From: Geosporobacter subterraneus DSM 17957
Lineage (GTDB): Bacteria > Bacillota > Clostridia > Peptostreptococcales > Thermotaleaceae
Length of the DNA stretch: 64,000 bases
Direction of reading: 5' to 3'
Assembly (NCBI RefSeq): GCF_900142145.1
Contig: NZ_FQZV01000009.1
Location: forward strand, 31,995 to 95,994
A program made the translations under genes and the position numbers. Shown here in pieces: positions 7,705 to 15,705 of the stretch (its first letter is position 1; each line of letters opens with the position of its first letter). Below the pieces are notes generated by a model. The model was not told the origin of the DNA. It made no database searches and saw only the letters and a program-made list of their open reading frames with translations.

Positions 7705-9249
7705 ATGAATGTTTCCTATATAGAGAAATATAATATTTTGCAAACCTTTCAAAGTAATGACCGCCAAACAGTATTCATTGGTACCGTAAAGGATCAGGAA
7801 GATGAGATCGTAATCATAAATATATTAAAGGACTTAGAGGATTTATGGCAGAGGGATCAGGAAAAGCTTCAGAAGGCACTGGGCAATCTCTTGCATTTGG
7901 AAAGGACTGAAGAGGGTCTTGTGCTGGTGACTGCATTTAAGGATGCACAGCCCTTGGAAGGCTACCTCCAGCAAAAACATGTGGGAATTCACAAAAGAGT
8001 GAATATTTTATTTGCTTATCTAAGGGATCTGGTAAAGTATAAGGAGTTAAGCTATCCTTTGCAAAGTATGATGATCGATGAAGCGCAAATCCTAGTGGAT
8101 AATCACCAGCCCTTCTTTAGCGAATTAATCTTGCTGGACAAAAATCTACAGCTGGATCATACCTTTGAAGGATTAACAAAAAAGATCGCCGGTGTGATGG
8201 GAAAAATTCTTACGGTGGGAGCATCGGAAGAAGAAGAGAATCGGGATATTCTTGAGTTTATACACAGACTATGGAGGGGTGAGCATTCCTATAGAGATAC
8301 GGAGGAGATTTATCACGCCTTTCGCAGTTATTATTTATATCAATGGGCTATGGGAAATCAGCCTGGAGAAGCCAGAAAGAAATCCTCATTGGCAGAGCAC
8401 CCTGCCGGCAGCAGAACAAGAACCCAAACTGCCGGCAAAAAAGGAGTTCTGCCTAAGGCGATCCTGATAGTGGCAGCTTTAGGGGCAGGTGCCTTCGGTC
8501 TGTCAAAATTTATGCTTCAGGAATCCAAAACAAAAGAGGCTTTTGTACAACCTACGGCCTATTTTGAAAGAATAGAAACAGACGAGGGATGGGCGTTTAT
8601 TAATAAAAGTACAGCAGCAAATTTAGAGCAATCGATTTGGGAAATTACAAAGGACGAGGTACTGGTTGAGCGTACAGAGACAAAAGATATAATCCTCCCT
8701 TCACCGGAAGAGGGAAGCTATCATATAAGTCTAAGGGTGCAAGGGAATAAGGGAAAATGGAGTGAACCCTATGTAGAAGTTATCTCCATGGAAGGAAGTT
8801 CTAGGGAAGGGTCCGCTTCGGAGGAAGAAGCCCCTGCCCCCGTCCAAGAGATTGAAAGATTAGCCATGTTCCAGCTGGATTATGATACAACCCAAGGTGT
8901 TTCTCTGGATCATGATTATTACAAATCGGGAAGTTATGGCATCCGTGTTGAGGGAGCAACCGATTCTCCAAGAAGGATACAGCTTAAAGAATTGTCTGCA
9001 AAGGATCAGAGTATTTTTTCCATGTGGATTATGACAGATACTGGGGATGTTGTGAAAATCAGGCTAAAAGGCATGAGGAAGAACCGCGTAGTTTTTGAAA
9101 AAAATATTCTGCATCAGCCAAGTAGAGCCTATTTATGGGAATTATTAAATATAGAGGGTGGATTAGAGGCCATAGACAACCTGGAGATGCTGCTGTCGAC
9201 GCCATCTATTCTGTGGTTGGATGATATCGAACTGGATAGCTTTAAATAG
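7705..9249 (+). CDS. Membrane protein with kinase-like N-terminus (probable pseudokinase)
   Basis: The 514-residue product has a cytosolic N-terminal half (about 1-240) that opens like a protein-kinase N-lobe (YIEKYNILQTF, VFIGTVKDQEDEIVIINIL) but shows no HRD or DFG motif. One membrane span follows (PKAILIVAALGAGAFGLSKF, about 248-267). The outer part has a beta-rich, fibronectin-like segment (EGSYHISLRVQG) and a C-terminal beta-sandwich like carbohydrate-binding modules (YYKSGSYGIRVEG, ending SILWLDDIELD). The ATG has only a weak upstream purine run, so expression may be low. I do not recognise a named family. A role in envelope sensing is inference. The gene stands alone before lepB. Confidence 0.6.
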   Translation: MNVSYIEKYNILQTFQSNDRQTVFIGTVKDQEDEIVIINILKDLEDLWQRDQEKLQKALGNLLHLERTEEGLVLVTAFKDAQPLEGYLQQKHVGIHKRVNILFAYLRDLVKYKELSYPLQSMMIDEAQILVDNHQPFFSELILLDKNLQLDHTFEGLTKKIAGVMGKILTVGASEEEENRDILEFIHRLWRGEHSYRDTEEIYHAFRSYYLYQWAMGNQPGEARKKSSLAEHPAGSRTRTQTAGKKGVLPKAILIVAALGAGAFGLSKFMLQESKTKEAFVQPTAYFERIETDEGWAFINKSTAANLEQSIWEITKDEVLVERTETKDIILPSPEEGSYHISLRVQGNKGKWSEPYVEVISMEGSSREGSASEEEAPAPVQEIERLAMFQLDYDTTQGVSLDHDYYKSGSYGIRVEGATDSPRRIQLKELSAKDQSIFSMWIMTDTGDVVKIRLKGMRKNRVVFEKNILHQPSRAYLWELLNIEGGLEAIDNLEMLLSTPSILWLDDIELDSFK

Positions 9250-9353
9250 AAGAGAAACGAAAGGCCACAAGCTATGAGTTTCTTTTTTATTTGCTATTGT
9301 GGTACAATAGATAGGGTACATAAATTCGAATATGGACTTGGGGGGAATGTGTA

Positions 9354-9902
9354 ATGAGAAAAGAGGCGATGGAGTGGTTAAAGACGATCGCACTGGCATT
9401 AGCCATTGCTTTTACGATAACATTTTTTATTACGCCATTGGAGGTTCACAGCGTTTCCATGAATCCAACCTTAGTAGAGCATGATTATTTGATTCTGAGA
9501 AACACCCATAGGGTTGAACGTGGAGATATTATTTCTTTTAAAACAGACATTCAGTTTACTGAAGCTGAACTGAGACAGTTTAATTTTATTCAAAGACTGC
9601 GTCAGGGAAAGACCAAGAACCTCATTAAGCGGGTTATTGCATTGCCAGGGGATGCACTGTTGATTCAGGATGGCAAGGTATATGTAAATGGCGAGGAGTT
9701 AACTGAAGACTATCTGAGCAGCACCTATACCTCAGGAGATATAGAAATCGATAGGATTCCGGAAGGAAAAGTTTTTGTAATGGGAGATAATCGTGACAAT
9801 AGCTTAGACAGTAGAAGCTTTGGACCTGTGAACATAGAGATGATTCAAGGAAAAGCAATTTTTAGAGTATTGCCCGTAGATAAGTTTGGAAAACTGGATT
9901 AA
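9354..9902 (+). CDS. lepB: Type I signal peptidase
   Basis: This 182-residue membrane protease removes signal peptides from secreted proteins. One N-terminal span (about 9-27) anchors it. The catalytic serine is S35 in SVSMNPT and the general-base lysine is K92 in LIKRVIALPGD; box E reads MGDNRDNSLDSR. The length fits the short Firmicute SipS type. The ATG follows GGGGGGAATGTGTA. A TACAAT box at 9303-9308 may be its -10 element. Many exported proteins in this window would be substrates. Confidence 0.95.
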   Translation: MRKEAMEWLKTIALALAIAFTITFFITPLEVHSVSMNPTLVEHDYLILRNTHRVERGDIISFKTDIQFTEAELRQFNFIQRLRQGKTKNLIKRVIALPGDALLIQDGKVYVNGEELTEDYLSSTYTSGDIEIDRIPEGKVFVMGDNRDNSLDSRSFGPVNIEMIQGKAIFRVLPVDKFGKLD

Positions 9903-9947
9903 GATTTTTAATTTGTAATAAAGTTGATATTGAAGCAAAAATATTGG

Positions 9948-9979
9948 GATCCCTTAGGCTGGCGGCAGAAGGGATTTTC
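9948..9979 (+). terminator. Terminator after lepB
   Basis: ATCCCTT (9949-9955) pairs with AAGGGAT (9969-9975) around a 13-base loop, followed by TTTTCATT. It is a modest stem in the right place. Confidence 0.5.
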
Positions 9980-10160
9980 ATTATTGGGAAAATATGGAAA
10001 AATAAACCTTATTAGGGAAAAATATATTTTTCAAAAAATTTACAAATCATAGTGCAAATTTACGAAATATGTTATAATTTCTATTAATATGAAATAGGAA
10101 AAAAGGCCTAGAAATTTCTGGGACCCTAGCTAGTCCATTGAAGAAACAGATGGAATTCTG

Positions 10161-10338
10161 GAGGTCACTGAAAAAGTCCAAGCTTTGTCATTCTGAATGA
10201 AAGGTAGTGGAATGAAGAATCTCTAAAAGTGCTTAAATACTTAGATCCTTCGCAAGCTCCTTCGCTATCGCTCAGGACTAAAGGCTTAGGATGACAAACT
10301 GGACTAGTTGTTGCACTTTTGACTTTTTCAGTGACCTC
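10161..10338. mobile_element. 178-bp miniature inverted-repeat element
   Basis: A perfect 18-bp terminal inverted repeat (GAGGTCACTGAAAAAGTC at 10161-10178, its complement at 10321-10338) bounds 178 bp with no coding capacity. The flanks are GGAATTCTG on the left and GGAATGCTG on the right, an imperfect 9-bp target duplication. The interior carries TTTGTCATTCTGAATGAA and GGATGACAAA, related to the core of the elements at 12465 and 34048. An extended -10 box (TGTTATAAT, 10070-10078) lies to its left, so the element may have separated an older promoter from the next gene. Confidence 0.7.
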
Positions 10339-10359
10339 GGAATGCTGTACAGTCTATTT

Positions 10360-10368
10360 TGTTATAAT
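10360..10368 (+). promoter_or_regulatory. Extended -10 promoter before the REC-GGDEF gene
   Basis: TGTTATAAT gives an extended -10 box about 90 bases before the start codon. No good -35 hexamer is seen; its place is taken by the end of the miniature element. The remainder of 9980-10160 shows only another extended -10 box at 10070-10078. Confidence 0.4.
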
Positions 10369-10458
10369 AAACCTTTTCTAATGTATGATTGAGCATAGGC
10401 AAGCCTTTTGTTGCATGTAGTAAAAGCAGAATCTTGATTTTACACAGAGGTGATAGTT

Positions 10459-11550
10459 ATGGGTCCCAATATATTAATAGTAGATGATACGGTATTTAAT
10501 CGAAGGATCATGCGGGATATATTGAAAAGGCATATAGAAGGCGGAATCTTTTTCGAAGCGGAGAATGGAAAAAAGGCATTGGAGATTATAAAAGAGGAGA
10601 GTATCGATCTTATTATTCTCGATCTAATGATGCCGGTGATGGATGGATTTTCCTTTTTATTGAATATACAGGCAAATGAACAGCATAAGGACATTCCGGT
10701 GATCGTTTTTTCCGCTGCCGATGAAATTGAAAGTATTCAAAGAGCACTGGAAATGGGCGTCTATGATTATGTTACCCGTCCTCTTTCTAAGGAACAAACC
10801 GATGTGGTATTGCCATTAAAGGTAAGAAATGCGTTAAAGAGCTACGAACAAAAGAAGGCCCTGGTAAAGGCCAATGAGGATCTGAGCCGGGAAATGGAAT
10901 TGATCCGTCACTTAGGCTGCCATGATGGCTTAACGGGAATATATAATCGAATGTTTTTTGATCAGGAAATGGAGCGCATAAATAAGGATCGTGAAAGATA
11001 TCCGGTAATTAGCATTATGGTCATTGATTTGGATGGAGTAAAAATGGTGAATGATATACTCGGCCATACCACTGGAGATGAGTTGCTGAAGTGTGCAGCG
11101 GAAATTATTCGTAAGCCGTTCCGTAAAGGAGATATCATCGCCAGATTAGGGGGCGACGAGTTTGGCGTCCTGCTGCCCGGTGTGGATCAAGAGACCTGCA
11201 ATCAAAAAAAGCGGGAGATATTGGAGGCGGTAGAAGCCTATAATACAGGGAATCCTTACGTACCCATCAGCATGTCTATAGGCTGTGCCACTAGCCTAGA
11301 TGCCTCAGAACGGCTCCATCAAATCTTTCACCGAGCAGATCAGAAGATGTACGAGCATAAGCTAAATGCGAAGGGGCATTACCATAAAAAAATGGCAGAT
11401 ATATTAATTACGGCCCTTTTAAGAAATGAGGATCTTGAAGGAAAGCAGGCCCTGGAAAAGATCGACGGCATGATGGAAAGACTCCGTATTACCAAGGATG
11501 AAGTGAAAAATATTCTGCAAAGAAAAAATATTAATAATTTATATCAATAG
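10459..11550 (+). CDS. Response regulator with GGDEF domain (diguanylate cyclase)
   Basis: The 363-residue protein has a receiver domain (about 3-120; acidic pair D9/D10, phospho-acceptor D55) joined by a helix to a GGDEF domain that makes c-di-GMP from two GTP. The active site GGDEF is intact (231-235), and the product-inhibition I-site RKGD (222-225) sits five residues upstream, so an active, feedback-controlled enzyme is expected. The conserved receiver lysine is Arg107 (TRP in place of TKP). A 46-residue helical tail follows. The ATG at 10459 is preferred over GTG 10450 because the latter overlaps the AGAGGTG ribosome site. No histidine kinase is adjacent. Confidence 0.9.
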   Translation: MGPNILIVDDTVFNRRIMRDILKRHIEGGIFFEAENGKKALEIIKEESIDLIILDLMMPVMDGFSFLLNIQANEQHKDIPVIVFSAADEIESIQRALEMGVYDYVTRPLSKEQTDVVLPLKVRNALKSYEQKKALVKANEDLSREMELIRHLGCHDGLTGIYNRMFFDQEMERINKDRERYPVISIMVIDLDGVKMVNDILGHTTGDELLKCAAEIIRKPFRKGDIIARLGGDEFGVLLPGVDQETCNQKKREILEAVEAYNTGNPYVPISMSIGCATSLDASERLHQIFHRADQKMYEHKLNAKGHYHKKMADILITALLRNEDLEGKQALEKIDGMMERLRITKDEVKNILQRKNINNLYQ

Positions 11551-11552
11551 CA

Positions 11553-11586
11553 ACAGCCAAGGACCTATGAACTTGGCTGTGTTTAT
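11553..11586 (+). terminator. Terminator after the REC-GGDEF gene
   Basis: ACAGCCAAG (11553-11561) pairs with CTTGGCTGT (11572-11580) over a 10-base loop, followed by GTTTATT. It also lies just beyond the stop of the opposing gene at 11597. Confidence 0.6.
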
Positions 11587-11596
11587 TGTCTATTGC

Positions 11597-11908
11597 CTAT
11601 GGAAACAGACGGATCATCCATGTGGAAAGGGTTGGATAGTATAGAAGGAGCAGGACCAGCAGTACGGAGAGCCAGAAGACGATCTTGCTGTTACGATTGT
11701 TTGGTTTTTTCTCAATGATGCGGTAGGCAAAAAATAAGAGTAAAGCCGTGATAAAGATAAAGAGGTTGCGATAGGGTGCAAGTCTTGCGGCAATGGTAAA
11801 ACCGAATATCCCTAAACCTAGGGGCGCCAGCAGCAGGCCTCCACCTCAACATAAAGCGGCAAAGACAGCGGTGAAGACAGAGGAGATGCTCAATAGCTTT
11901 TCCTTCAT
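11597..11908 (-). CDS. MerT-like membrane protein, candidate selenoprotein (in-frame TGA)
   Basis: On the minus strand ATG 11908 has a strong site (AAAGGAGGG) and opens a 103-residue frame interrupted once, by TGA at codon 21 (11848-11846), directly after Cys20. Reading through gives FAALC-X-GGGLLLAPLGLG, then RLAPYRNLFIFITALLLFFAYRI, then a last span (KIVFWLSVLLVLLLLYYP). This matches MerT-type mercuric transporters: three spans, a vicinal Cys pair before Gly-rich sequence in the first span, and an APYRxxF motif. The TGA sits exactly at the second Cys of that pair, where selenocysteine could replace it. GC-rich stems can form just after the TGA. Alternative: a fresh nonsense mutation (TGT to TGA). 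Metal or thiol transport is the family role; the substrate here is unknown. Confidence 0.65.
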
Positions 11909-12043
11909 AAAAACCCTCCTTTCTATACCTATTATATTATCAATTGGCTTTATACTTTTCAATGGATTATTCAAATTTTGCAACAATGTCGAAAATTGTT
12001 ACACGAAAGATTCTTCCAAGTTCACGCAATTTGTGACATTTTA

Positions 12044-12072
12044 TTGACGAGGATTGTAGAACTATGTATAAT
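12044..12072 (+). promoter_or_regulatory. Sigma-A promoter of the DUF2294 gene
   Basis: TTGACG (12044-12049) and TATAAT (12067-12072) with a 17-base spacer, 35 bases before the start codon. Confidence 0.85.
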
Positions 12073-12106
12073 CTAGTTATATTGGACTAGAAACGCAGGT
12101 GTCTCA

Positions 12107-12469
12107 ATGCCTATTCATGGAAAGATCACCAAAGCGAAGAGAATACAGAATGAGCAGCAGATGGCTATCATTGTAGCAAAGCTTCTTAGGGAAACTACAG
12201 GCAAGGGACCAAGGAACGTCAGGGCAAAAATATTGGAAGACGTAGTAGAAATCTCTATAGAGGGCTTTCTTACAGATTTAGAACAATTTCTAATAGCTGC
12301 TGATAATATAGTACTGGTAGAGCAAATCAGGGAGTGCATCGGAGAAAGAATTCATAAAGAAATTGAGAGGAAATTGTCCGAGGTCACAGCAATGGAACTC
12401 CAGGTTTTACATGTGCAGCGAAGGCTTATTCAAGACTGCTGCAGAATTACTCTTATTATTACATCATAG
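12107..12469 (+). CDS. DUF2294 domain protein
   Basis: The 120-residue protein shows the DUF2294 pattern: an N-terminal helix, then LLRETTGKGPRNVRAKILEDVVEISIEGFLTDLEQFL and a C-terminal helix with a run of hydrophobic residues. Members are small soluble proteins of unknown function; no catalytic motif is visible. It has its own near-consensus promoter. The stop codon TAG (12467-12469) belongs to an inserted miniature element. Before insertion the frame would have ended TAA one codon earlier, so the protein has gained a single C-terminal Ser. Confidence 0.8.
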   Translation: MPIHGKITKAKRIQNEQQMAIIVAKLLRETTGKGPRNVRAKILEDVVEISIEGFLTDLEQFLIAADNIVLVEQIRECIGERIHKEIERKLSEVTAMELQVLHVQRRLIQDCCRITLIITS

Positions 12470-12658
12470 GCGTCAACTTAACCCATAATTTGTCATCCTG
12501 AGCGGAGTAAAACGGAGTCGAAGGATCTTTAAGCTAGATGATATATTCTGATAATCAAAAGTAATCTTGCTTATGTTCTATAAGACTCTTCACTAACGCT
12601 CAGAATGACATGCTTCTAAGGTTTATTTGGAAATAATTGGATTAAGTTGACACCTATG
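12465..12658 (-). mobile_element. 194-bp miniature inverted-repeat element, copy 1
   Basis: The ends CATAGGCGTCAACTTAA and TTAAGTTGACACCTATG form terminal inverted repeats. The element is flanked on both sides by ATTATTACAT (12455-12464 and 12659-12668), a perfect 10-bp direct repeat, or 8 bp if the outer T and A are counted as element. It lacks coding capacity. Inside are TGTCATCCTGAGCGGAG and CGCTCAGAATGACA in opposite orientation, so the RNA would fold into one long hairpin. It differs at only five positions from the reverse complement of 34048-34241. Confidence 0.9.
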
Positions 12659-12736
12659 ATTATTACATAATATGCAGGTTAGATGGACAGAGAGAAATGG
12701 TGCCATAGAGACCATAATCCTAGCTGGAAGTAGACC

Positions 12737-12785
12737 AACACAGTAATCTTGCTTTTATAAGATTGCAGTGTTGTTTTTTTTGTTT
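12737..12785 (+). terminator. Terminator-like hairpin between the element and the PAS gene
   Basis: AACAC-A-GTAATC (12737-12748) pairs with GATTGC-A-GTGTT (12761-12772) with one A/A mismatch, followed by GTTTTTTTTG. It may be the original terminator of the DUF2294 gene, displaced downstream by the insertion. The rest of 12670-12876 holds nothing else that I recognise. Confidence 0.6.
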
Positions 12786-12876
12786 TATTACTGTTTGCCA
12801 AAGGCAGGAAGAGAAATTTGGGTTTGGGCAGTGAAATCAGTGAAATCTTAGATTGAAGGGAGAGTGAGGTGGCAAT

Positions 12877-13314
12877 ATGAATATGGATCTGAAGCAATTT
12901 GAGACCTATGATTTATTACCGATTCCTGTTTTCATCGTGAATGGGAAGGGCAGACTGATATATGCCAACAAAACGGTGGAAGAAGTATATGGTTATAGCC
13001 CTGAGGAATTTACGCAACTTTTCTTAGTAGATTTAGGAATTGATGAAGAGGATGGGGCTGTGCACCAAAAAGTATTAGAGTTTTCTCTGAAAAACAAGAG
13101 AAAGCGCCGGTTAGTGCGCCAACACAAAAAGAAAGACGGCGGGATTATTGATGTGGATATACAATGGTCCATCGTGGAGTACGGAGGAGAAAGCTATACC
13201 ATTAGCTGTATCCGGGAAATTACAGAGCAGCAGGAGGTGCTGCGGACCTACGAGCGGTCTGTAGACTTAATGGCTAAAATTGTACAGGAGCTGTCCCACT
13301 GCAAAGAAGTTTAA
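12877..13314 (+). CDS. Single-domain PAS sensor protein
   Basis: The 145-residue protein is one PAS domain: LPIPVFIVNGKGRLIYANKTVEEVYGYSPEEF is the classic N-terminal half and YTISCIREITEQQE the terminal strand and helix. No output domain is attached beyond about 20 residues of C-terminal helix, so it probably acts by protein contact. It lies 43 bases before the chemoreceptor gene, same strand, suggesting it belongs to that locus. PAS domains bind small ligands, haem or flavin; no ligand-specific residue can be assigned. The ATG follows GAGTGAGGTGGCAAT. Confidence 0.8.
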   Translation: MNMDLKQFETYDLLPIPVFIVNGKGRLIYANKTVEEVYGYSPEEFTQLFLVDLGIDEEDGAVHQKVLEFSLKNKRKRRLVRQHKKKDGGIIDVDIQWSIVEYGGESYTISCIREITEQQEVLRTYERSVDLMAKIVQELSHCKEV

Positions 13315-13357
13315 TAGAAAAATATATAAAATAAAACTAATGGCATAAGGGGGTTGC

Positions 13358-15637
13358 ATGATGAAAATCAAGATGAATTTAATGACAAAACTAATGGCTT
13401 ACTTTCTGGCATTGATCATTATTCCCGTATCGGTTTTAGGCCTTTATTCCTACACCAGTGCTGAAAAGGCGCTGGTTGAAAAGGCTGAAGCGTTGTTACT
13501 GGCTGTACTTGAAGGCGGAGCAAGGGATTTGACGACAGAAAAAAAGAACATTGAGAATTTGGGAAGTATATTTAACAGCCTTCCGGAGATTGAGTCCTAT
13601 GCTATAGAGCTTGGAAAAGGCCAGGTTAGTGAAAACACAGTAAGGTTAGCGCAAAAAACCACTGCACAATTTCGCAAATCTATCGAAATCATATCAGAAG
13701 ATATTCTGATTACCAATAATCAAGGAAAGGTTGTAATGGACAGTACAGGAGGCGCCAATGCAGGGATGGATCTTTCCGGACGTGAATATTTTAGAGAAAG
13801 CATGACAGGAAAAGCCTTATGGAGTGAGGTGCTGCAGTCAAAGATTACTGGAAATCCAGTGATTGTACATAGTATTCCTTTAAAAACAGATACAGGGGAT
13901 ATAGTCGGCATCGTGGCCATCGCTATAAAATTTGAAGCCTTCAGCAAATGGGTAGCTATGATGAAGGCCGGTGAATCCGGTTATGGATATTTAGTCGACA
14001 AAAATGGTTTAGTATTATATCATCCTGTGAAAGATAAGATTTTGAAAGAAAATCTGTTGGAAACCGCTGCAGGTTCCCTGAAGGAACAGGTGGTTCATAT
14101 GACTCAGGGAGGCAAGGGCTCCGGATTATATACCTATAATGGCGAAAATAAGTTAAACATGTACATGCCTGTAGGAAACTGGTCCCTGGCCGTAAATATT
14201 CCTACTGAAGAGTATATGAAAGAAGTAAACAGCATCAAAAGAAGCTCTCTTATCGTAGGCCTTTTGTCTGCATTGATCGGGGCATTCGTAGCATTCTTCG
14301 CAGCCAGACAGATTACCAATCCGATAAAGCACCTAATGGAGCTGATGGGCAAAGCGGAAGCCGGGGATTTGACCGTTGCAGCCAAGGTAAAGGCTAAGGA
14401 TGAAATCGGTGATTTAGCCGCCAGCTTTAATCATATGATTCAGGGTCAAAGGGAGGCTATGGTTCAGGTATTGGACGCAGCCAACCAGGTAGGCAGTGCT
14501 GCACAGCAAGCCAGCAGTATTTCTCAGGAAATGTCTGCTTCTGCAGAGAGTCAAACTGCTTCTTTGGAAGAACTAACCACTGCTATGAATGAAATGAGTT
14601 CTTCCATTGGACAGGTAGCTGCCAATATATCACAGATGGCAGGTAATGTAGGCAGTGTAAGCAGTGCCATGGAGGAGCTGGGTAAATCTGCTGAAGAGGT
14701 GGCTCGAAGCACAGAAGATACCTCTGCCACCATTGTAGACGTAACCACCTCTATACAACAAATGAACACATCCATTGAACAGGCAGCCAGCAATGCCCAT
14801 AAGGCCAGTGGAGAAGCTAAAAATACAGTTTTGGTTGCAGAAGAAGGCAAAACGGCAGTAGGACATACCATTACAGAGATGGATCAGATCAATAAAGCCA
14901 TGGCTAATCTGACCGATGCCATTAAAGGCCTGGGAAAGGCAGCAATTCAAATAGGAGACATTGTGGAAGTGATCGATGATATTGCAGAGCAAACCAATCT
15001 GCTGGCATTGAATGCAGCCATTGAAGCAGCTAGAGCAGGGGAGCACGGAAAAGGCTTTGCAGTAGTTGCGGGAGCCATTGGCAATCTTGCAGAGAAATCC
15101 AGTGATGCTACCAAGGATATTACAAATCTCATCAAACAGATTCAGGAAGAAGTAAACAATGCCATCGAAACTACCCATTCTGGAGCAAAGCAGGTGGAAA
15201 ATGGAGTAAATCTGGTGAAGGATACGGGGACTGCCCTAGATAAGATATTTGTGGCTATTGAGCGTACGACAAAGATGATTAATGATATTGCGGCTTCAAC
15301 CGATGAGCAGGCAAAAGCAAGTAAAGCAATTATGGACGCGGTGGAAAAGGTCAATGAGTTATCCATGCAGGTTTCTGCCGCAGTAGAGGAACAGGCCTCT
15401 TCTATCCAGGATGTGATTTTATCCATGGAGAAAATGAATAGTTTAGCTCAAGAAGTTGCGGGAGCAGCGGAAGAGCAATCTGCCAGCAGCGAAGAGATCC
15501 TAGCCACTACGGAGAATGTTAATGAAGTAGCCAGTGAGGTATCAGCCGGCAGTGAAGAAGTAGCATCAACGGCTCAGAACCTTGCGAGTCAAGCAAATTC
15601 CTTGTTAGCCATTGTATCCAAATTCAAGATTGTATAA
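13358..15637 (+). CDS. Methyl-accepting chemotaxis protein with extracellular Cache domain
   Basis: The 759-residue receptor has an N-terminal span (about 12-32), a periplasm-facing double-Cache-type sensor (about 35-285; note DSTGGANAGMDLSGREYF and GYGYLVDKNGLVLYHP), a second span (about 295-318), a HAMP domain (AARQITNPIKHLMELM) and a long coiled-coil signalling domain. The kinase-contact tip reads IAEQTNLLALNAAIEAARAGEHGKGFAVVA in consensus form. Cache domains bind small metabolites. It starts with ATG ATG after AAGGGGG. CheW and CheA follow directly, so this is probably the dedicated receptor of the adjacent kinase. Confidence 0.95.
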   Translation: MMKIKMNLMTKLMAYFLALIIIPVSVLGLYSYTSAEKALVEKAEALLLAVLEGGARDLTTEKKNIENLGSIFNSLPEIESYAIELGKGQVSENTVRLAQKTTAQFRKSIEIISEDILITNNQGKVVMDSTGGANAGMDLSGREYFRESMTGKALWSEVLQSKITGNPVIVHSIPLKTDTGDIVGIVAIAIKFEAFSKWVAMMKAGESGYGYLVDKNGLVLYHPVKDKILKENLLETAAGSLKEQVVHMTQGGKGSGLYTYNGENKLNMYMPVGNWSLAVNIPTEEYMKEVNSIKRSSLIVGLLSALIGAFVAFFAARQITNPIKHLMELMGKAEAGDLTVAAKVKAKDEIGDLAASFNHMIQGQREAMVQVLDAANQVGSAAQQASSISQEMSASAESQTASLEELTTAMNEMSSSIGQVAANISQMAGNVGSVSSAMEELGKSAEEVARSTEDTSATIVDVTTSIQQMNTSIEQAASNAHKASGEAKNTVLVAEEGKTAVGHTITEMDQINKAMANLTDAIKGLGKAAIQIGDIVEVIDDIAEQTNLLALNAAIEAARAGEHGKGFAVVAGAIGNLAEKSSDATKDITNLIKQIQEEVNNAIETTHSGAKQVENGVNLVKDTGTALDKIFVAIERTTKMINDIAASTDEQAKASKAIMDAVEKVNELSMQVSAAVEEQASSIQDVILSMEKMNSLAQEVAGAAEEQSASSEEILATTENVNEVASEVSAGSEEVASTAQNLASQANSLLAIVSKFKIV

Positions 15638-15705
15638 TGCACGACGGATATCAAACCCCTTTAGGGTGGGGGTACCGTCAGGATAAAAGCAAGGAGGACA
15701 AAGGA

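Noticed and set aside
10081..10140. Possible c-di-GMP riboswitch before the diguanylate cyclase gene
   Set aside because: The short palindromes (GGCCTAGAAATTTCT) do not contain the conserved bases of c-di-GMP-I or -II aptamers that I could recognise.
11793..12047. 84-codon plus-strand frame overlapping the MerT-like gene
   Set aside because: Proline/lysine-rich antisense product without ribosome site; the minus-strand frame has a strong site and family features.
14551..15178. Long minus-strand open frames inside the chemoreceptor gene
   Set aside because: Antisense shadows of the coiled-coil region; compositions (Cys, Ile and Phe rich) are typical of artefacts.
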